From NCBI GenBank assembly GCA_963210345.1, contig OY723409.1, positions 49,574,839 through 49,638,838 of the forward strand: a stretch of DNA of 64,000 nucleotides, written 5' to 3'. The notes beneath the pieces are model-generated. The model was given only the letters and a program-made list of their open reading frames with translations. It did not search any database and had not been told where the DNA came from. Shown here one piece after another: positions 44,720-57,775 of the stretch. The translations under genes and the position numbers were made by a program. The stretch's first letter is position 1. Every line of letters starts with the position of its first letter. The stretch comes from Inga oerstediana. Its lineage: Eukaryota > Streptophyta > Magnoliopsida > Fabales > Fabaceae.

Positions 44720-46609
44720 ATGAGTGAGCGAGAGAGAGAAAGGAGTCGAGAACGAGTGCCTCCGGCACCGACGACGGAGGAGCGTGATGCTCTAGATCGT
44801 AGTAGGAAGAAGATTAGCCCGGGTGTTGGTGGCTTCACAGGAGGCTATCAAATGGTTTCCAGGGACGAAGAATGGATGCATGACGCAGAGAAGGAAGACC
44901 ATGGTATTGGAGAGAATAACACCGACGAAAATGGGAAGGTAACAGGGACCCATGCAGAGCAAAAATGGAGGTCTTTAAAGGAAGCAGTACTACAGGATCG
45001 GTGTGACACAGAAGAGGAGGACGACTGGTGGAGTGGGGATGGGTGGAAGGATCGTATCAAGGTCGAGATGACTGCTTTGGGTCCGAATGTGATCTTCTCG
45101 CTGGAAGAAAGGGATAGGTTGGCTAAGCAGTGGCATAGTGCACTGATAGTAAAGCTGCTGGGGCGTATGGTAGAACCAGTTTATTTTGCAACAAAAATTC
45201 AACAGTTCTAGGCTAAGAACGGGGACGTTGAGCCAATTGATGTGGGTGCTGGCTTCTTCGTGGTGAAATTCAAAGATAGAAGAGATTATGATCTTGCCCT
45301 CACCGACGGTCCATGGTTACTATTTGACCACTATATTTCGGTGCAACCGTGGAAACAAGACTTTGATCCCGATGAAGCGTTGGTGACCAAGATTGCTGCG
45401 TGGATTCGGTTTGCTAAGCTTCCTTTAGATTACTATGATAAAGGAGCATTATTTGTTTTAGGTTCACAGATTGGAAAAGTGATCAAAGTTGATGTGGCCA
45501 CGCTGAAGAGGAAGAAAGGAAGGTTTGCTCGCCTTTGCGTGGAATTGAATCTTGCTGCACCATTGAGGCCTTTCATATTGATCAATGGCAGAGTCACCCG
45601 TGTTCAGTACGAAGGTATACATCTCATTTGTTTTAAATGCGGGAGGTATGGTCATGACGCAGATCATTGTCCACATAAAGAGGCTGATTCCCAGGCTACT
45701 GAGTCGGGTGTGGAATGTGAGTCCGGAGAGAAAGCTGGTCACACGGAAGCGCGCCAGGAGTCTTCGGATGGGGTTGGAGGCAGGAATGAAACTGGGAATG
45801 GAGTGAGTAGTGGGACCAAGGCCATGGAAGGAGTGGGTTTTGATAACTGGACCTTAGTCCAGCGACCAAGAAGACAGCGCCGGCCGAACGGTTCTGCTGG
45901 TATAGTTGGACAGCGTGAAGATCGACCACGCTCTGTTTTGGGTGACCGGAGACAAGCTGTTTCGGACAGGCGAGGCGCACGTTTTGATGCGTTGATTAAG
46001 GAAGAGATGGTGAGTGATTACCGAAAGTCAAGGAATTTGGTGGAAAGGGAGCCTTTGAAGGAGATATCGAATCAAGCTGTAGCTGCGGAGGAAAGTAAGG
46101 CGAGAATGGTGGAGAAACAGGCGCCATTATCGGGTCTTACCAATGATGTCCAGATTCAAAGTGTGAGTGGGACTAAGCAAGCGAATGTGCGCATATCACC
46201 GATGGATATAAAGGAAAAAGCTAATAAAATGGAGGGTCCAGCTAATATGGGTTTTATCATGGAAGCTAAAACGCGGCTAGGATTGGTGAAGAGCAACAAC
46301 ATGGAATTGAGTATGGGTGGGGCTAAGACCGATGAGCAAGTTAATCTTGGGTCGGTGTCCACTAAGCCTATAATACAAAATAAAAGTATGATGCAAGTTG
46401 TTGATACAGCAATGAAGACTCGAGAGAAGGAGCAAGGGAATATGAACAAAAAGAAGGGGAAGAATGAGTTTAATGTGGGGGCTACTAATAAATGGGATCC
46501 GGGAGAAGGCAGTAACTTACAGTTCTGTGTACGCCAGAATCCTATCTTGGATGAATTAGGTGATACAGAGATGAGTGATGTGGTGAAGTCCAGTGTTAAG
46601 AAGCAGTAG
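44720..46609 (+). pseudogene. LINE ORF1 protein, DUF4283 plus CCHC knuckle, one in-frame stop
   Basis: A 630-codon frame with one TAG at 45209-45211. The context (IQQF-stop-AKNGDVEPID) matches the DUF4283 position that is normally tryptophan, so a TGG to TAG change is likely. After the stop come FFVVKFKDRRDYDLALTDGP, DHYISVQPWKQDF and IGKVIKVDV, then the knuckle CFKCGRYGHDADHC (C-x2-C-x4-H-x4-C), then a long polar tail. Its role would be RNA binding in the LINE particle. The stop falls inside the DUF4283 domain and should abolish a full-length product; the part downstream from 45242 is open. The ORF2 start lies 31 bp after the ORF1 stop. Confidence 0.88.
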
Positions 46610-46640
46610 CTTGGGGCCTAAAATTCTTATTAAATTTTTT

Positions 46641-49600
46641 ATGGATTATAATATATTAATTTGGAATTCTCGGGGTACTGGGCGCAAGTTTTTTGCAGGG
46701 TTGATTTCTGAGTTAAAGCGGATATATCAATTTGATTTTTTAGCTCTCCTTGAACCAAGGCAGAAGGGAGAGAAGGCAGGAGTGCTTAATAGACGCTTGG
46801 GCATGGAGAATGTGGAGGTAGTCGAGGCGAATGGGTTCAGTGGTGGAATATGGTGTTTTTGGAAAAATAATGTTGATTTTAAGGTTACTTTTAAAGATTC
46901 ACAGGTTCTTCATGGGGTCTTTAATGAAGGAAAGAATTCGAGATGGGATTTATCGGTGGTGTATGGACACCCAAACTACTTGAAGCGTAGAGATCTATGG
47001 AGGCAGCTTAGTTTAATCCGGGTGAGTGGTGTGACGAAGTGGTGTGTGGGAGGTGATTTCAATGCAACTTTACGGGATGCAGATAGAAGGTCCGTATCAA
47101 TAGCACCAGGTCGCCATGATAATTTATTTGCTAAATGGTTGAAGGAAAGTGAGATGGAAGAAATGGGTTTTCAAGGATCAGAATTCACCTGGAGGAGGAA
47201 TGGATCGGCAAGCAGAATTGATAGGGTTATAGCAACGAAGCAATGGTTCGATATGTTTCCCAACGTATCTTTGTTGCATCTTCCACAATACAAGTCTGAT
47301 CACTGCCCGCTTCTAATGAGATGGGTGAGAGGACCTAGATGTAAGCAACGGAAGCCGTTCCGTTTCTTTGCGCCATGGGTTACAGATGAGTCCTTTTCGT
47401 CTGTGGTGGAGAATTCGTGGAGGTTATCTAGATCTTGGGAGGAAAATATTGCTGGGTTCAAAGCGGAGGTCACAGAATGGAATGAGAAGAGTTTTGGGAA
47501 TATTAATCACAGGAAAGCTCATTTGCTTCATAAATTGGAAAAGTTAAATGAAGGACTAGAAGGGGATAATAAAAGGAAGTTGGTGTGGGAAGAGCTAGAA
47601 CAGTGTTTGGTTCAGGAGGAATTAATGTGGTTGCAGCGTTCCCGATGTAACTGGTATACTCATGGGGATAAAAATACGAAGTATTTTCACACAGTTACGA
47701 ATAGTCGTCAAAGGAGAAAGCAAGTGGAAGCGCTTAAAAATGATGATGGGATATGGATATATAGTGAGGAAGATCTTAAACGAGAAGGAACTACTTTTTT
47801 CCAGAATCTCTACACCGAGGAACAGAATCAGAGTGGAGAAGTTAATTTCGGTGGTACATATCCATTGATTTCTGGAAATTTGTTACAAATGATGGGCGCA
47901 ATGGTTACGGAACAAGAAGTGAAACAAGCAATATTTAGCATGGGCCCCCTCAAAGCCCCTGGTCCAGATGGCTTGAATCCGCTGTTTTTTCAAAACCAAT
48001 GGAGTACTGTACGGGAGATGGTGGTGAAAATGGTTCAGGATATCTTTTGTAGGCCTAATGAGGTTAGAAGGGTTAATGGGACTTATATCGTTTTGATCCC
48101 CAAGATTGAGATCCCCCGGTGCATTCGGGATTTTCGACCGATCAGTTTGTGTAACGTTATCTATAAGGTTGTTACAAAAATCCTAGCCACAAGGATGAAG
48201 AGGGTTATGCGGAAAATTATTTCACTAAATCAGTGTAGTTTTGTGCCTGGGAGACAGAGCTCTGATAATATTATCCTTGCCCAGGAAATTGTGCACTCGA
48301 TGAAGAAGACGAAGAAGAAACAGGGATTTATGGCTTTGAAAATTGATCTTGAGAAAGCGTATGATCGTGTGCGTTGGGATTTTGTAGTGGCGCGGTTACA
48401 TCAATTACAATTCCCATCTCAAATTATAGATTTAATAATTGCATGCCTTACTACCCCTGAAATGCAGGTTATATGGAATGGCAAGCCTGGACTAACGTTT
48501 AACCCGTCCCGAGGTGTTAGGCAAGGTGACCCTATATCTCTATACTTGTTTGTACTTGTTATGGAAAAATTGGCTCATCTTATTCAAGCGGAGGTGAATG
48601 CGATGAATTGGATTCCGTTCAGGTTAAAGAAGCATGGGGTGGCAATTTCCCATTTGTTCTTTGCTGATGATCTTTTCCTGTTTGTTGAGGCTTCTCTTGA
48701 TCAAGCAGCAATTATTAAAGCCTGCTTAGATGATTTCTGTGCTGCATCAGGAGAAAGAGTTAATGGAACAAAGTCCAGGATTTTCTTCTCAAGGAACGTC
48801 TGCCATACCAGGAGATCGAAGATCAGCGCTTTTCTTGAATTTACACCGACTGCGGATCTTGGTAAATATTTAGGTATTCCTGTACATCATGACAGGGTGT
48901 CGAAGCATACCTACCAGTACCTAGTAACTAGGATGGAAGACCGTTTGAAGGGTTGGAAGGCGAATACCTTGTCAATGGCTGCCCATCATACACTTGTCTC
49001 TTCAGTAGTTTCAACAATTCCCAGCTACGCCATGCAATCAGCATGGTTACCAGCAGCTACCTGTGAAGAAATTGACAAGAAGTGTAGGGGTTTCCTGTGG
49101 GGAAGTTCTGGTATGAGTAGGAAGCCTTCAATGGTTAAATGGGATGAAGTATGTAAACCGAAGGATGCAGGAGGCCTGGGTCTACGTCATGCACGAAAAC
49201 AGAACGAAGCCTTCATGATGAAGCTAGGGTGGGGTCTTGTGAAGCGACGGGATACATTATGGGTGAAGTTTATGCGGGAAAAATATAAATGTGGGGAAGA
49301 TATTTTGCCAGTCATAAATAATGCGAGGGGTGGTTCTCAGGCATGGAAGGGGATAAGGCATGTTTGGGAAAGGGTACAGGAAGGTGTGGGATGGCGGATT
49401 GGAAAGGGTGACCGAGTGCTCTTCTGGACAGACCCATGGCTTCCGCATTATGATAGCCTTGTGAATTATTGTGTTAGAGATATTCCGGATGACATGTTAG
49501 TGGATCCTGTGTGTACATATGTAACCGCGTCAGGTGGGTGGGACTAGGCGAAGTTTGATTCATTCTTACCTTACTCTGTGCTTGATGCCTTACGGAGGGT

Positions 49601-50696
49601 CATACCGTCAGCTTGAGGAACTGAGGAGGATATACCCATATGGCGGATCTCGAATAGTGGGGAGTTTACTATCAAGTCAGCATATGGACTAGTGGTGGGG
49701 GAGCAGCCTTCACCTAATCGTGGGTTATGGCGAAGAATATGGAAACTGCGTACTCCACAAAGATGCAAAACTTTTCTGTGGATGGCAGATCGCGGGAGAT
49801 TGATGACGAATTCATGGAGAGCAGTGTGTGGAATGCAAGTACAGCAGGATTGTTTTTTGTGTACAGGGGTGTCTGAGAATGTGTTACATGTACTACGAGA
49901 TTGTCGTATAGCAAGTGGTTGTTGGGCGAAGATGTCAGACTCTCCCACGCAGAGTACTAAGTTTTATGAGTTTATGGATATAAACTCTTGGATAAGATGG
50001 AATTTATTACAGAGAAAAGACTATGAAGGGGTGAGTTGGCAGGTATGGTTTGCAATTTTTTGTAGGTAGCTATGGCTAAATAGAAACTCTGGAGTATTTC
50101 AAGGTCAGACCTCGGGTGCCAATCAGTTGATAGCTCAAGTCCGAGCTCAGACAAGATGGGCTAATGTGACGCTATGTAAGTCTGTTTTTGAGACAAGAGT
50201 GACTACATCATGGAAACCTCCATATGTTGGCTGGGTCAAAGTTAATGTGGACGGCGCATGTAGTTTGGGAGGGGATCGTGCGAGGTGTGGAGGGATTGTG
50301 AGGGATCATGAGGGCGAATTGTTGACTGGGTTCATGTATGGCTTGGGTAGAGGATCTAGCCTTCATGCTGAGGTGTGGGCAGTAATGATAGGGCTTAAGA
50401 TGGCTTGGGATTCGGGGAAGTGGCGAATAGTGATAGAGTCGGACTGCTTGGAGGCTTTGGAGCTGATAATGGGTGGCTGGGAGGAAGATCACATGGAAGC
50501 TCAGTTACTCGGGGAGATTCATGATATGCTAGATAGAAGCTGGGATGTATCAATGGAATGGTGTGGACGAAAATCTAATCATGTGGCAGATACTTTAGCT
50601 AAGGAATCACTGGGGATATCTACAGGGCTTGTCTGGTTTCGTGAACCACCAGAGTGCATTCGTTCTACGATACTTTCAGATATAGGTGTCTCGTAG
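46641..50696 (+). pseudogene. LINE ORF2: endonuclease, reverse transcriptase, zf-RVT and RNase H; three in-frame stops
   Basis: A frame of 1,352 codons starting MDYNILIWNSRGTG at 46641. TAG at 49545-49547, TGA at 49614-49616 and TAG at 50067-50069 break it without any shift. Domains: endonuclease (WNSRGTGRKF, LLEPRQ, SGGIWCFW, VYGHPN, GGDFNATL, RIDRV, SDHCPL), reverse transcriptase (FRPISLCNVIYKVVTKILAT, FVPGRQSSDNI, KIDLEKAYDRVRW, RGVRQGDPISLYLFV, catalytic HLFFADDLFLF, LGKYLGIP), zf-RVT (LRTPQRCKTFLWM; C-x2-C at 49855), and an RVT_3-type RNase H (VNVDGACS, HAEVWAVMIGL, IESDC, HVADTLAKES). The first stop is after the polymerase, so endonuclease and reverse transcriptase are open as one 969-residue piece. 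The RNase H domain is a clear difference from the LINE at 10040-16281. Confidence 0.92.
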
Positions 50697-50945
50697 TTTT
50701 TCTTTGTTTGTTGTGTTTTCTTTCCTCTTTTGTTTTGGATTGTTGATGTTATTTTTTAAATTGTATGTCAATCAAAAAAAAAAAGAGAGAAAGAAAGAGA
50801 TTATTTTTTTGCTAAAAAAGAAAGAGATTATTCAAGATACAAGGAAGAAGAAAGAGAGTTTAATTAATATCATTATTTTATCCAAGAAGGGACGGTTAAG
50901 ACAAATAAAGAGAGAGAAAGTTGGTCAAACATTCAACTTATTTTT

Positions 50946-53900
50946 TATTAGTGGAAAAATCAATTTTAAGACCGGATAAAAATGACATTTTAGATCGGTT
51001 CCGGATGCGGTCTTGATACAGTCGATCTAAAAAGTCTGCTACTTTTTAGACCGGTTTAAAAATAAAGACATTTTAGACTTATTATTGAAATAAACAGTCT
51101 AAAAATTCATTATTTTAGACCGGTTGTATAAATAACCGGTCTAAAAAGTTTCCATTTTTTTAAAAAAAAAAATTATTCCTTTTGAAATGTTATCCAGCAA
51201 GTCATTTCCCCTATTAAAACATTTTACCCAGCAAGCAGCCATTTCGACGACATCCAAATAAATTATTCTCTTACACATTATAACAAACACCTTATACAGA
51301 AGCATTTTCATCAAGCATTACTGGATGGTGTAATACTTACATCATTCTTCCTACACCTCATGCACATTCCATAGAAGCAACAACAATAAATCATTTTTCC
51401 TACACCCTAAATAAATTATTCTCTTACACATTCACATTTCGTCAAGCATTTTAGAACATAATTTCAAATGGTGTAACTTACATCATTCTTCCTACGTACA
51501 CCCTGGCCACATTCTACAGAAGCAACAACAATAAATCATTGAAAATCAACACATTATTACACACAATTGAAAAATTAGGGTATGCTACTACACATTTTTA
51601 TTCCCAAGTCTTAATATTACAGTTTGACAAAAGAAATAAAAAATTTAGCTAATAATATAATCAAAACACTTTAATTGATTATAGAGGAATCTACCGAGAA
51701 AGAATATGTACAACAGACAGTAATCCATCGCTGATGATTACTAGATGGCTCCAGAGCATATACACTAGGTTCCTCATATCCTTTATTTTCCTGTGACAAC
51801 AACAAAAATAGTAGTTTTATATAAAAAAACAATATAATATACATAATTCAAATATAATTTATGATAATTACTTTAGCTAGCTAACCTTCAAAGTAGTTTT
51901 ATAAAGGGATATCCTCTCATATCTCTTCATGATGATCGTTTCTTATGCCGTATTCATTATCTGCTTCATCTTCTTTATTCAATTCTAGTAGAACCCTAGA
52001 AAAAGAAGGAGTCTCAAGAAAATCATTCATTGAACGATTTTCCTGATTAATGTCAACGATTCTTTTTCCTTGGAAAGCTATAGATCACATTTTATTTGCC
52101 TGATCGGTAATATAGAACACTTGTTTCACCTGATATGCTATAATAAAAAGTTCATTTCCAAAACTTCTACTATTCAGATCAACCAATGTAAATCCTAACT
52201 GATCGATCATCACACCATGATTGACATCAACCCACATGCATTTAAAAATGGACAATTTAATTTTAACATAACCAATCACCCAAATCTCATCAATAACCCC
52301 ATAATAAGGTATGGCTGCCAATCTAGGGTTTTTATCTTTCGAACTAGAGAAGTGAATAGATTCAGCCACTAACATAACCCCACTATTTTGAACGGTGCTC
52401 CTATCATCTAAGGATTTCGTGTGAAATGTATAACCATTGATCACAAATGAAGTCCAACTTATGACATCAACCTTAGAATCACATGCTAATCATTTAATTG
52501 TATCAGAGACACATTATTCTCCGTCAACCTTTTGTTTGAACCAATGTGCAAAAAGTTTGTTATGCTCCCTAATTAACATTTGTTTAGTCATTCGACTATT
52601 TCCTTTCCAGACAATTTTTTTATGAGCATTAATGTAATCTTGAACTTCATCAACATTATTCAAGATGTACAAGTGGACTTGTTGCAATTCATCTGGGTTA
52701 TTTTGGTCCCGAAATCAACATAGACAACATGATGTATTTTTGTTTCATGTATAACAGAGGAGATAAGTTGTAAATTACCAACATAATAGGTTATGAACTA
52801 TGTATACTGCTTAGGTTGCCAAAAGGATTCATACCATATGTGCTAAGCCTAAACCTAACGTTTATAAGTTCTTCACCAAAGCTAGGAAATAATTGATCAA
52901 TTTTCTTCCATTGAGAATAATCAGCCGAATGTCAAAGCTTTCCATCGGATATCCTCTTATCTGCATGCCATCTCAAATTTTTTGCATCGTTTTTATTAGC
53001 AAACTAGTGCTTGAACCTTGGTATGATTGGAAGATACCACAATACTTTTGCTAGGGCGTTATTTGATTAGTACCTCGGAGTTTCATATATTGGACATTGT
53101 TGGTTCTCTTCATGCTCTTTTCTATATAATATACAATCATTAGGGCATGCATGAATCTTTTTATACTTCATCCCTAGTGGACACAATATTTTCTTAGCAT
53201 CATAGTATCGACAAGGCAACACATTATCATCTGAAAGCATGTCCTTAAAAGCCTCAAGCGTTTCTAAAAAACTCTTGTTGCTCCATATATGTCATGCTTT
53301 CAAGCTTGCTAATTTCAATACTGCTTTCAACAATTGATATTTTTTACACCCCGGGTACAGCGGCTTCTCAGCATCACTGCACATATTACCATATGCATGT
53401 GATTGCTCAAAAATTTCTTCTCCTATATCACGAATAATATCCTCTATCTTATCATCCATATCTATATCATTATCATTAAAGGCCACTCCCCCTGTTGAGA
53501 TGAACTTGGTATTTCTAATTCTTCACCATGCCATATTCATACTGTATAAATCTTACAAAATCCTTCACAAATTAAATGTGTATATATATCTGCAGCATTT
53601 AGTCGACTCTCATTCAAACATTCTGCACAAGGGCAACAAAATATCCCACTCTCATCATCGGCATTTCTTCTAGCAAAGTCTAAAAAACCCCCTCACCCCA
53701 TTATCATATTCAACACTCGTCCGTTTAGCATTTATCCAACTACGATCCATATATCTTAACACCTTGTAGCACCCTATTCAACAGCAAAAGGATAGACAAA
53801 AAACAACAACCATAGAGTTTTAGGGATTTCAACGAAATTAAGAAACATACATACCAAAAGACAATAACTACACTTGTAGCAATATAACAATAAATTATGA

Positions 53901-54930
53901 CATGATAAGAACCAAGCAATATTTCATAATAAAGGTATATAGTTACAAGATTTAAAACTTGCATTGTAAAGTTATTCAGTTTATATGCATCAGATTTCAG
54001 CTAATTCTAACATGCACCATTTGAAACAGCATTATTTCAACAAACCAATAACACTGACAATCAAACAATCACACTAATTAAAACAGAACTTAGAATGTAT
54101 TACTCCAAGCCAAATATAATATCACAGGGATGTACAAGTCAAAGCATATAACCTAGGAATTAAGTGCTCAAAACAACATCAAGGGCCATTTTCAACGGAC
54201 ATTATTGATTATTAAACAACAACTCAAGAACAGCAGAAGTGAGCTTCTAGCCAAAGTCACGACAGCGTCAATTGAGGTTAAAATGAAGTCCTCAAATTCA
54301 CAGCATTGACAAAGGAAAGTCACGACAGAGGAGAATGGCCATGGCCGAGAGTAGAGTTGACGATAGAGGAGCACGACGATGATCAAAGACCAATGATGAG
54401 GGCACACAGAGGTGAGCGCAACGAAGGAGCGCGACGATTATCAACGAACTGGTGACGCGGACCAAAACATGAATAAGGCGTGATGAAGGAGTTTAGAACA
54501 AGCAAGGACAGAGCTCACAAAGAAATGGATGGCGATGTGAGAAGAAAGGGTTCAGAGAGCGCGGGATCAAGGCACTAGATTTTTGCAAGAAAACACTTTT
54601 AAGACCGATTGTCACTAACAACCGGTATTAAAAATACATTTTAGACTGGTTTTACAAAAAAAAACCGGCCTAAAATGTTTGCTATTTAAAACTAGTTATT
54701 TATTTCAACTGGTCTTAAAAGTTAAATTTTTTTTAATTTTTAAATGATTTTATATTTTAGACTGGTTTTGTATATAATCGGTCTAAATAATATGTTTTAG
54801 ATTGGTTATTTTTAGAACCAGTCTTAGAAGTTATCTATAATTGTAAAACTGCCACCGGTAATCTTTTTTAGACCTTATCCGCTATAACCAATCTAAATGT
54901 GGTGATCTAAAAGCCAATTTTCTACTAGTG
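50946..54930 (-). mobile_element. Complete but decayed CACTA transposon (4.0 kb)
   Basis: The right end on the minus strand reads CACTAGTAGAAAATTGG. The left end TATTAGTGGAAAAATC is a mutated form. A 3-bp duplication TTT lies at 50943-50945 and 54931-54933, the TSD length expected for CACTA elements. Both ends carry subterminal repeats of the form TTTTAGACCGGTT and its complement (50963-51160 and 54598-54905). The single gene remnant on the minus strand is TNP2-like and truncated. It inserted in the solo LTR, about 150 bp from the LINE. Confidence 0.9.
52085..53750 (-). pseudogene. CACTA TNP2-type transposase remnant (TAD, tnp2, DUF4216)
   Basis: On the minus strand from the ATG at 53750: MDRSWINAKRTSVEYDNGV, then CCPCAECLNE after a frameshift, the TAD domain. 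At 53486-53292 is IGEEIFEQSHAYGNMCSDAE then PLYPGCKKYQLLKAVLKLAS, and further on LPCRYYDAKKILCPLGMKYK with HACPNDCILYRKEHE, the N-terminal part of Transposase_21. At 52444-52085 is the DUF4216 domain (IPYYGVIDEIWVIGYVKIKL, FKCMWVDV, DQLGFTLVDLN, AYQVKQVFYITD). The catalytic middle of the transposase is largely missing and several stops and shifts are present, so the element cannot mobilise itself. Confidence 0.82.
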
Positions 54931-57534
54931 TTTACATTAGGACACATGGCCACTTTCTAGCCATGCACTCATACACACATGAAATCAATTAATTCTCAAT
55001 GCTCCCTCATTCTCTAAAGTCGGTCAAGACCTAAAGGAGGAAGGAGAGAATGAATATCCAATATGTCACATATGTCCTCACCATTAATTGACTAACTTGC
55101 TTTTTGGATGAAGCCATAAGGAGATGACACCTCATCTCACTCTCTCACCTCATGTAATTTGGCCAACACATCAAGAGGCAAGGGAACAAACATTTAATTG
55201 ACATATTTCCCTCATTATCATTCATTCTAAGTTGGCCAAGTGCAAAAGAAAATGGGATAGAGAGAGAGAGCTAGACCAAAACTTTGAAGAAAGAAGAGAG
55301 AAGAAGAGTCTTGAGCCATTTTCACCATCCAAACTCTATTTCTAGTTCTAAGTGCCTTCATAAACCTTGTTCCTCTAATCAAGAACAACATTTCTATGGT
55401 TTTAGTTTCTTGAGAAGAGGTGGTTAGTGCTACCAATACGGTGTTGAAGTTGGAGGAAGCAAGAAAGAGCTAAAACAAAGGAAAGAGGTGAGCTTATGCT
55501 ATAATTTGAGCCTAGTAACTTGAAGTTTTATTAAGATTTAATGGTGTTGTGGTACTGCCCTATTTTTATTGAATAATAATCTTAGGGTTTTGATTATGTT
55601 AATAGTATGAACATGATGATAAAATAAGTTTAAGCATGGTAGAATAAAGTTTAGCAAGTCTTATGATTGAAAGTTGCAAAAACCACTTTGTCTTACCCTA
55701 TGGTGTGTTTCGGCCAAGGCTGATTCATGGGGAAGGAATTGGATTTTGGTAAATTTGAAATTAAAAATGGATTCCACATGCATAATTGTAAAGGAATAAG
55801 CTTGTTGGCATGATTTTAGAAAGATTAGATTGAAAATCCAAAAAAAAAGGAATTAAAGGATATATAGGTGTATGCTGCCAAAATTTAGGCATTTTGCTTT
55901 GGGTTCGATTTTGACCAATCAAACTGTGTCCAATGGCTATGAAATGTTGAAGGTTAACAGTACACTTCCATATCTTAAAAAGGAGTCCTAGAATGTGACA
56001 ATTGGACACCTAGAGGGGAAGTTATGAATTTCTAAAATTTAGGTATCAAAACTGGGAAGAATTCTAAGACAGTTAAGTTGGTGTGAATTCTGGAATTTCA
56101 CACCTTCAATGGACATTGTCTAATATTTTTCTCACACAAAGAGCTTCACATAGAAGCTAGAATCACCTTAATTGGAGTTACGTAGATTTATATATGAATT
56201 TCCAAAGTTTCCTGACGAATGCTGGAAATTCAGTTCTAAGGAATTATGACTAGGATAACCTAAGATAGGAATGTTATAGACATAAGTGTACAAGAATATC
56301 AAAGATAACCAACAAAAGAAGATAAGAGACAAGAATTAGGAATGAGTCAAGAATAACATAACCTTTATTATGTTAACAGAGTTGGAATAAGTAATGACCC
56401 TTCGTGAATTCTACATTGTAGGCTTTGATGATTGCCCGAACTTGGAGAAGAAACTTGTTAGGAAACATAATCTGCGGGAAGGGAAAATAGGTAGTAACTC
56501 TTTCTCTCATATCATATATATTGCTTGCATGTATGCTTTATTTACCACCAATTATGTTTGTTTCATGAGCATACCGGGTAGTAACTCAAAGAGGTTATAA
56601 CGCCTAAGTTTACCAAGCAATGTCCCAGAGAGTTTGTAAAGTTTAAGTATACCGGGCAGTGACCCGAAGAGGCAGTAAGGCCTATGTAACCAAGCGTTAT
56701 AGTAATGTGTTCTGTGTATGTGATGCTGCATGATAATATGTTGAATGCCATTTGTTATAAATGTTTCATATGTGATGGTTGTTTAGCATGCTCTGTGTTT
56801 ACATGTCATATGATTGATTGATGTTACTACAGAGATTCTCGTGAATCTCACCCTTTCCCTGAATGACAAATAGCTAAAGCGAGCAGCTCGAGGGGTAAAG
56901 AAGTGGTAAGGGATGATTAGTGAGAAGGTGGAAAAGCAAGGATTAGATCTCTGTTGGTTATTTGTATATAAATATATTGTTTACTTATGCTTAGGATTTT
57001 TGGTAGCCTCATATGGCTACAATTGATGTATATGTATAAACCAAGCTGAAGATAGTAATTGTAGTGGTGGTAGTAGTGGTATAATAGATTGCATAGCGAG
57101 ATGGTATTTACCTCCAGCGTCGGAGAAGTATGCTGACGATAAATGGATTTAAGGTATGATGAGTCATAATAAAGTTGTGAAGCATTATTTAAACGCTTCT
57201 GAAAGTTTTAAATTTTTTAGAAAAACTCATTTAATTATAAGTTTGATCCTTATGTTGAAGGTGAGATTTTAAATTATTTTTAAAAGTATATTTCTTCTAA
57301 GGAAGGGAACCTGGCTTAGTGATTCAAACTCATTGTGTTAAAAGCTCATATGATGAATATGTAATTAGGGTCTTACAACTAATATATAATTTAATCATAC
57401 ACAACACATGATATGATTAACTATCTTATTTAACTTTCTTAATCTCTCCCAAAAAAATTAGCTAGATCTTATATTTAGGACTTGAGGTATATTATAAAAA
57501 AAAACATTTTTTTGGACTAGCAAACAAAAACATC

Positions 57535-57775
57535 AGTGAACTGGTCGGGGTACTGGGTCAAGGGTCAGTGGGTCAGACCGGAGTCAGACCGGAGCTAAAC
57601 CGGGACCAAACCGGTGAGAAATGAAATATTTTAGACTTATAGTATGAAATTCTAAAGGAAAAATGTTTTTAAAATTTTTTTAAAAAAATAAAAATAAAAA
57701 ATCTGACCCGGACCGGACCGGTTTATGAAGCCGGGTCGCCGGTTTCCGGTTCGGGTCGGTCCGGGTTAGATAACC
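57535..57775. repeat. GC-rich CCGG-repeat element, MITE-like
   Basis: Two GC-rich flanks full of accgg / ccggt motifs (57540-57625 and 57700-57770) enclose an AT-rich middle. The flanks are roughly complementary (gtcagaccggag, gaccggaccggtttatgaag, ccgggtcgccggtttccggt). This looks like a small hAT-type MITE seen in many plants, but the termini and TSD are not clear. Confidence 0.45.

Larger units (their letters stand above)
44696..50785 (+). mobile_element. Full-length L1-type LINE (6.1 kb), plus strand
   Basis: A 13-bp purine-rich duplication AGAGAAAGAAAGA lies at 44683-44695 and 50786-50798, and an A tail at 50774-50784 ends the element. ORF1 (44720-46609) and ORF2 (46641-50696) are each in a single frame, with one and three stops respectively and no frameshift. 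The 5' leader is only about 24 bp, so the 5' end may be slightly truncated. It sits inside the solo LTR. Confidence 0.88.
44157..57377 (+). mobile_element. Solo LTR, probably Ty3/gypsy, about 3.1 kb, itself split by a LINE and a CACTA element
   Basis: Begins TGTAGCATCCAAAACTTAG and ends TTAGGGTCTTACA, with the duplication ACTAA at 44152-44156 and 57378-57382. Its own sequence survives as 44157-44695, 50786-50945 and 54931-57377. Shared motifs with the LTR at 16826-19469 (TTTCGGCCAAGG near 55712; GAATCTCACCCTTTCCCTGA near 56842) place both in one broad family. No internal coding region or second LTR remains. Confidence 0.78.
44035..57487. mobile_element. Stowaway MITE split by a 13.2-kb nested insertion
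   Basis: The left half is 44035-44156 (CTACCTCCACTAGAACTCAG, preceded by TA) and the right half 57378-57487 (inverted end ACCTCAAGTCCTAAATATAA, followed by TA). Joined, with one ACTAA removed, they make about 230 bp, the size and internal sequence of the copies at 16995 and 20487. Confidence 0.8.

Noticed and set aside
44653..46449. Minus-strand frames of 61-97 codons
   Set aside because: Shadows of LINE ORF1 on the plus strand.
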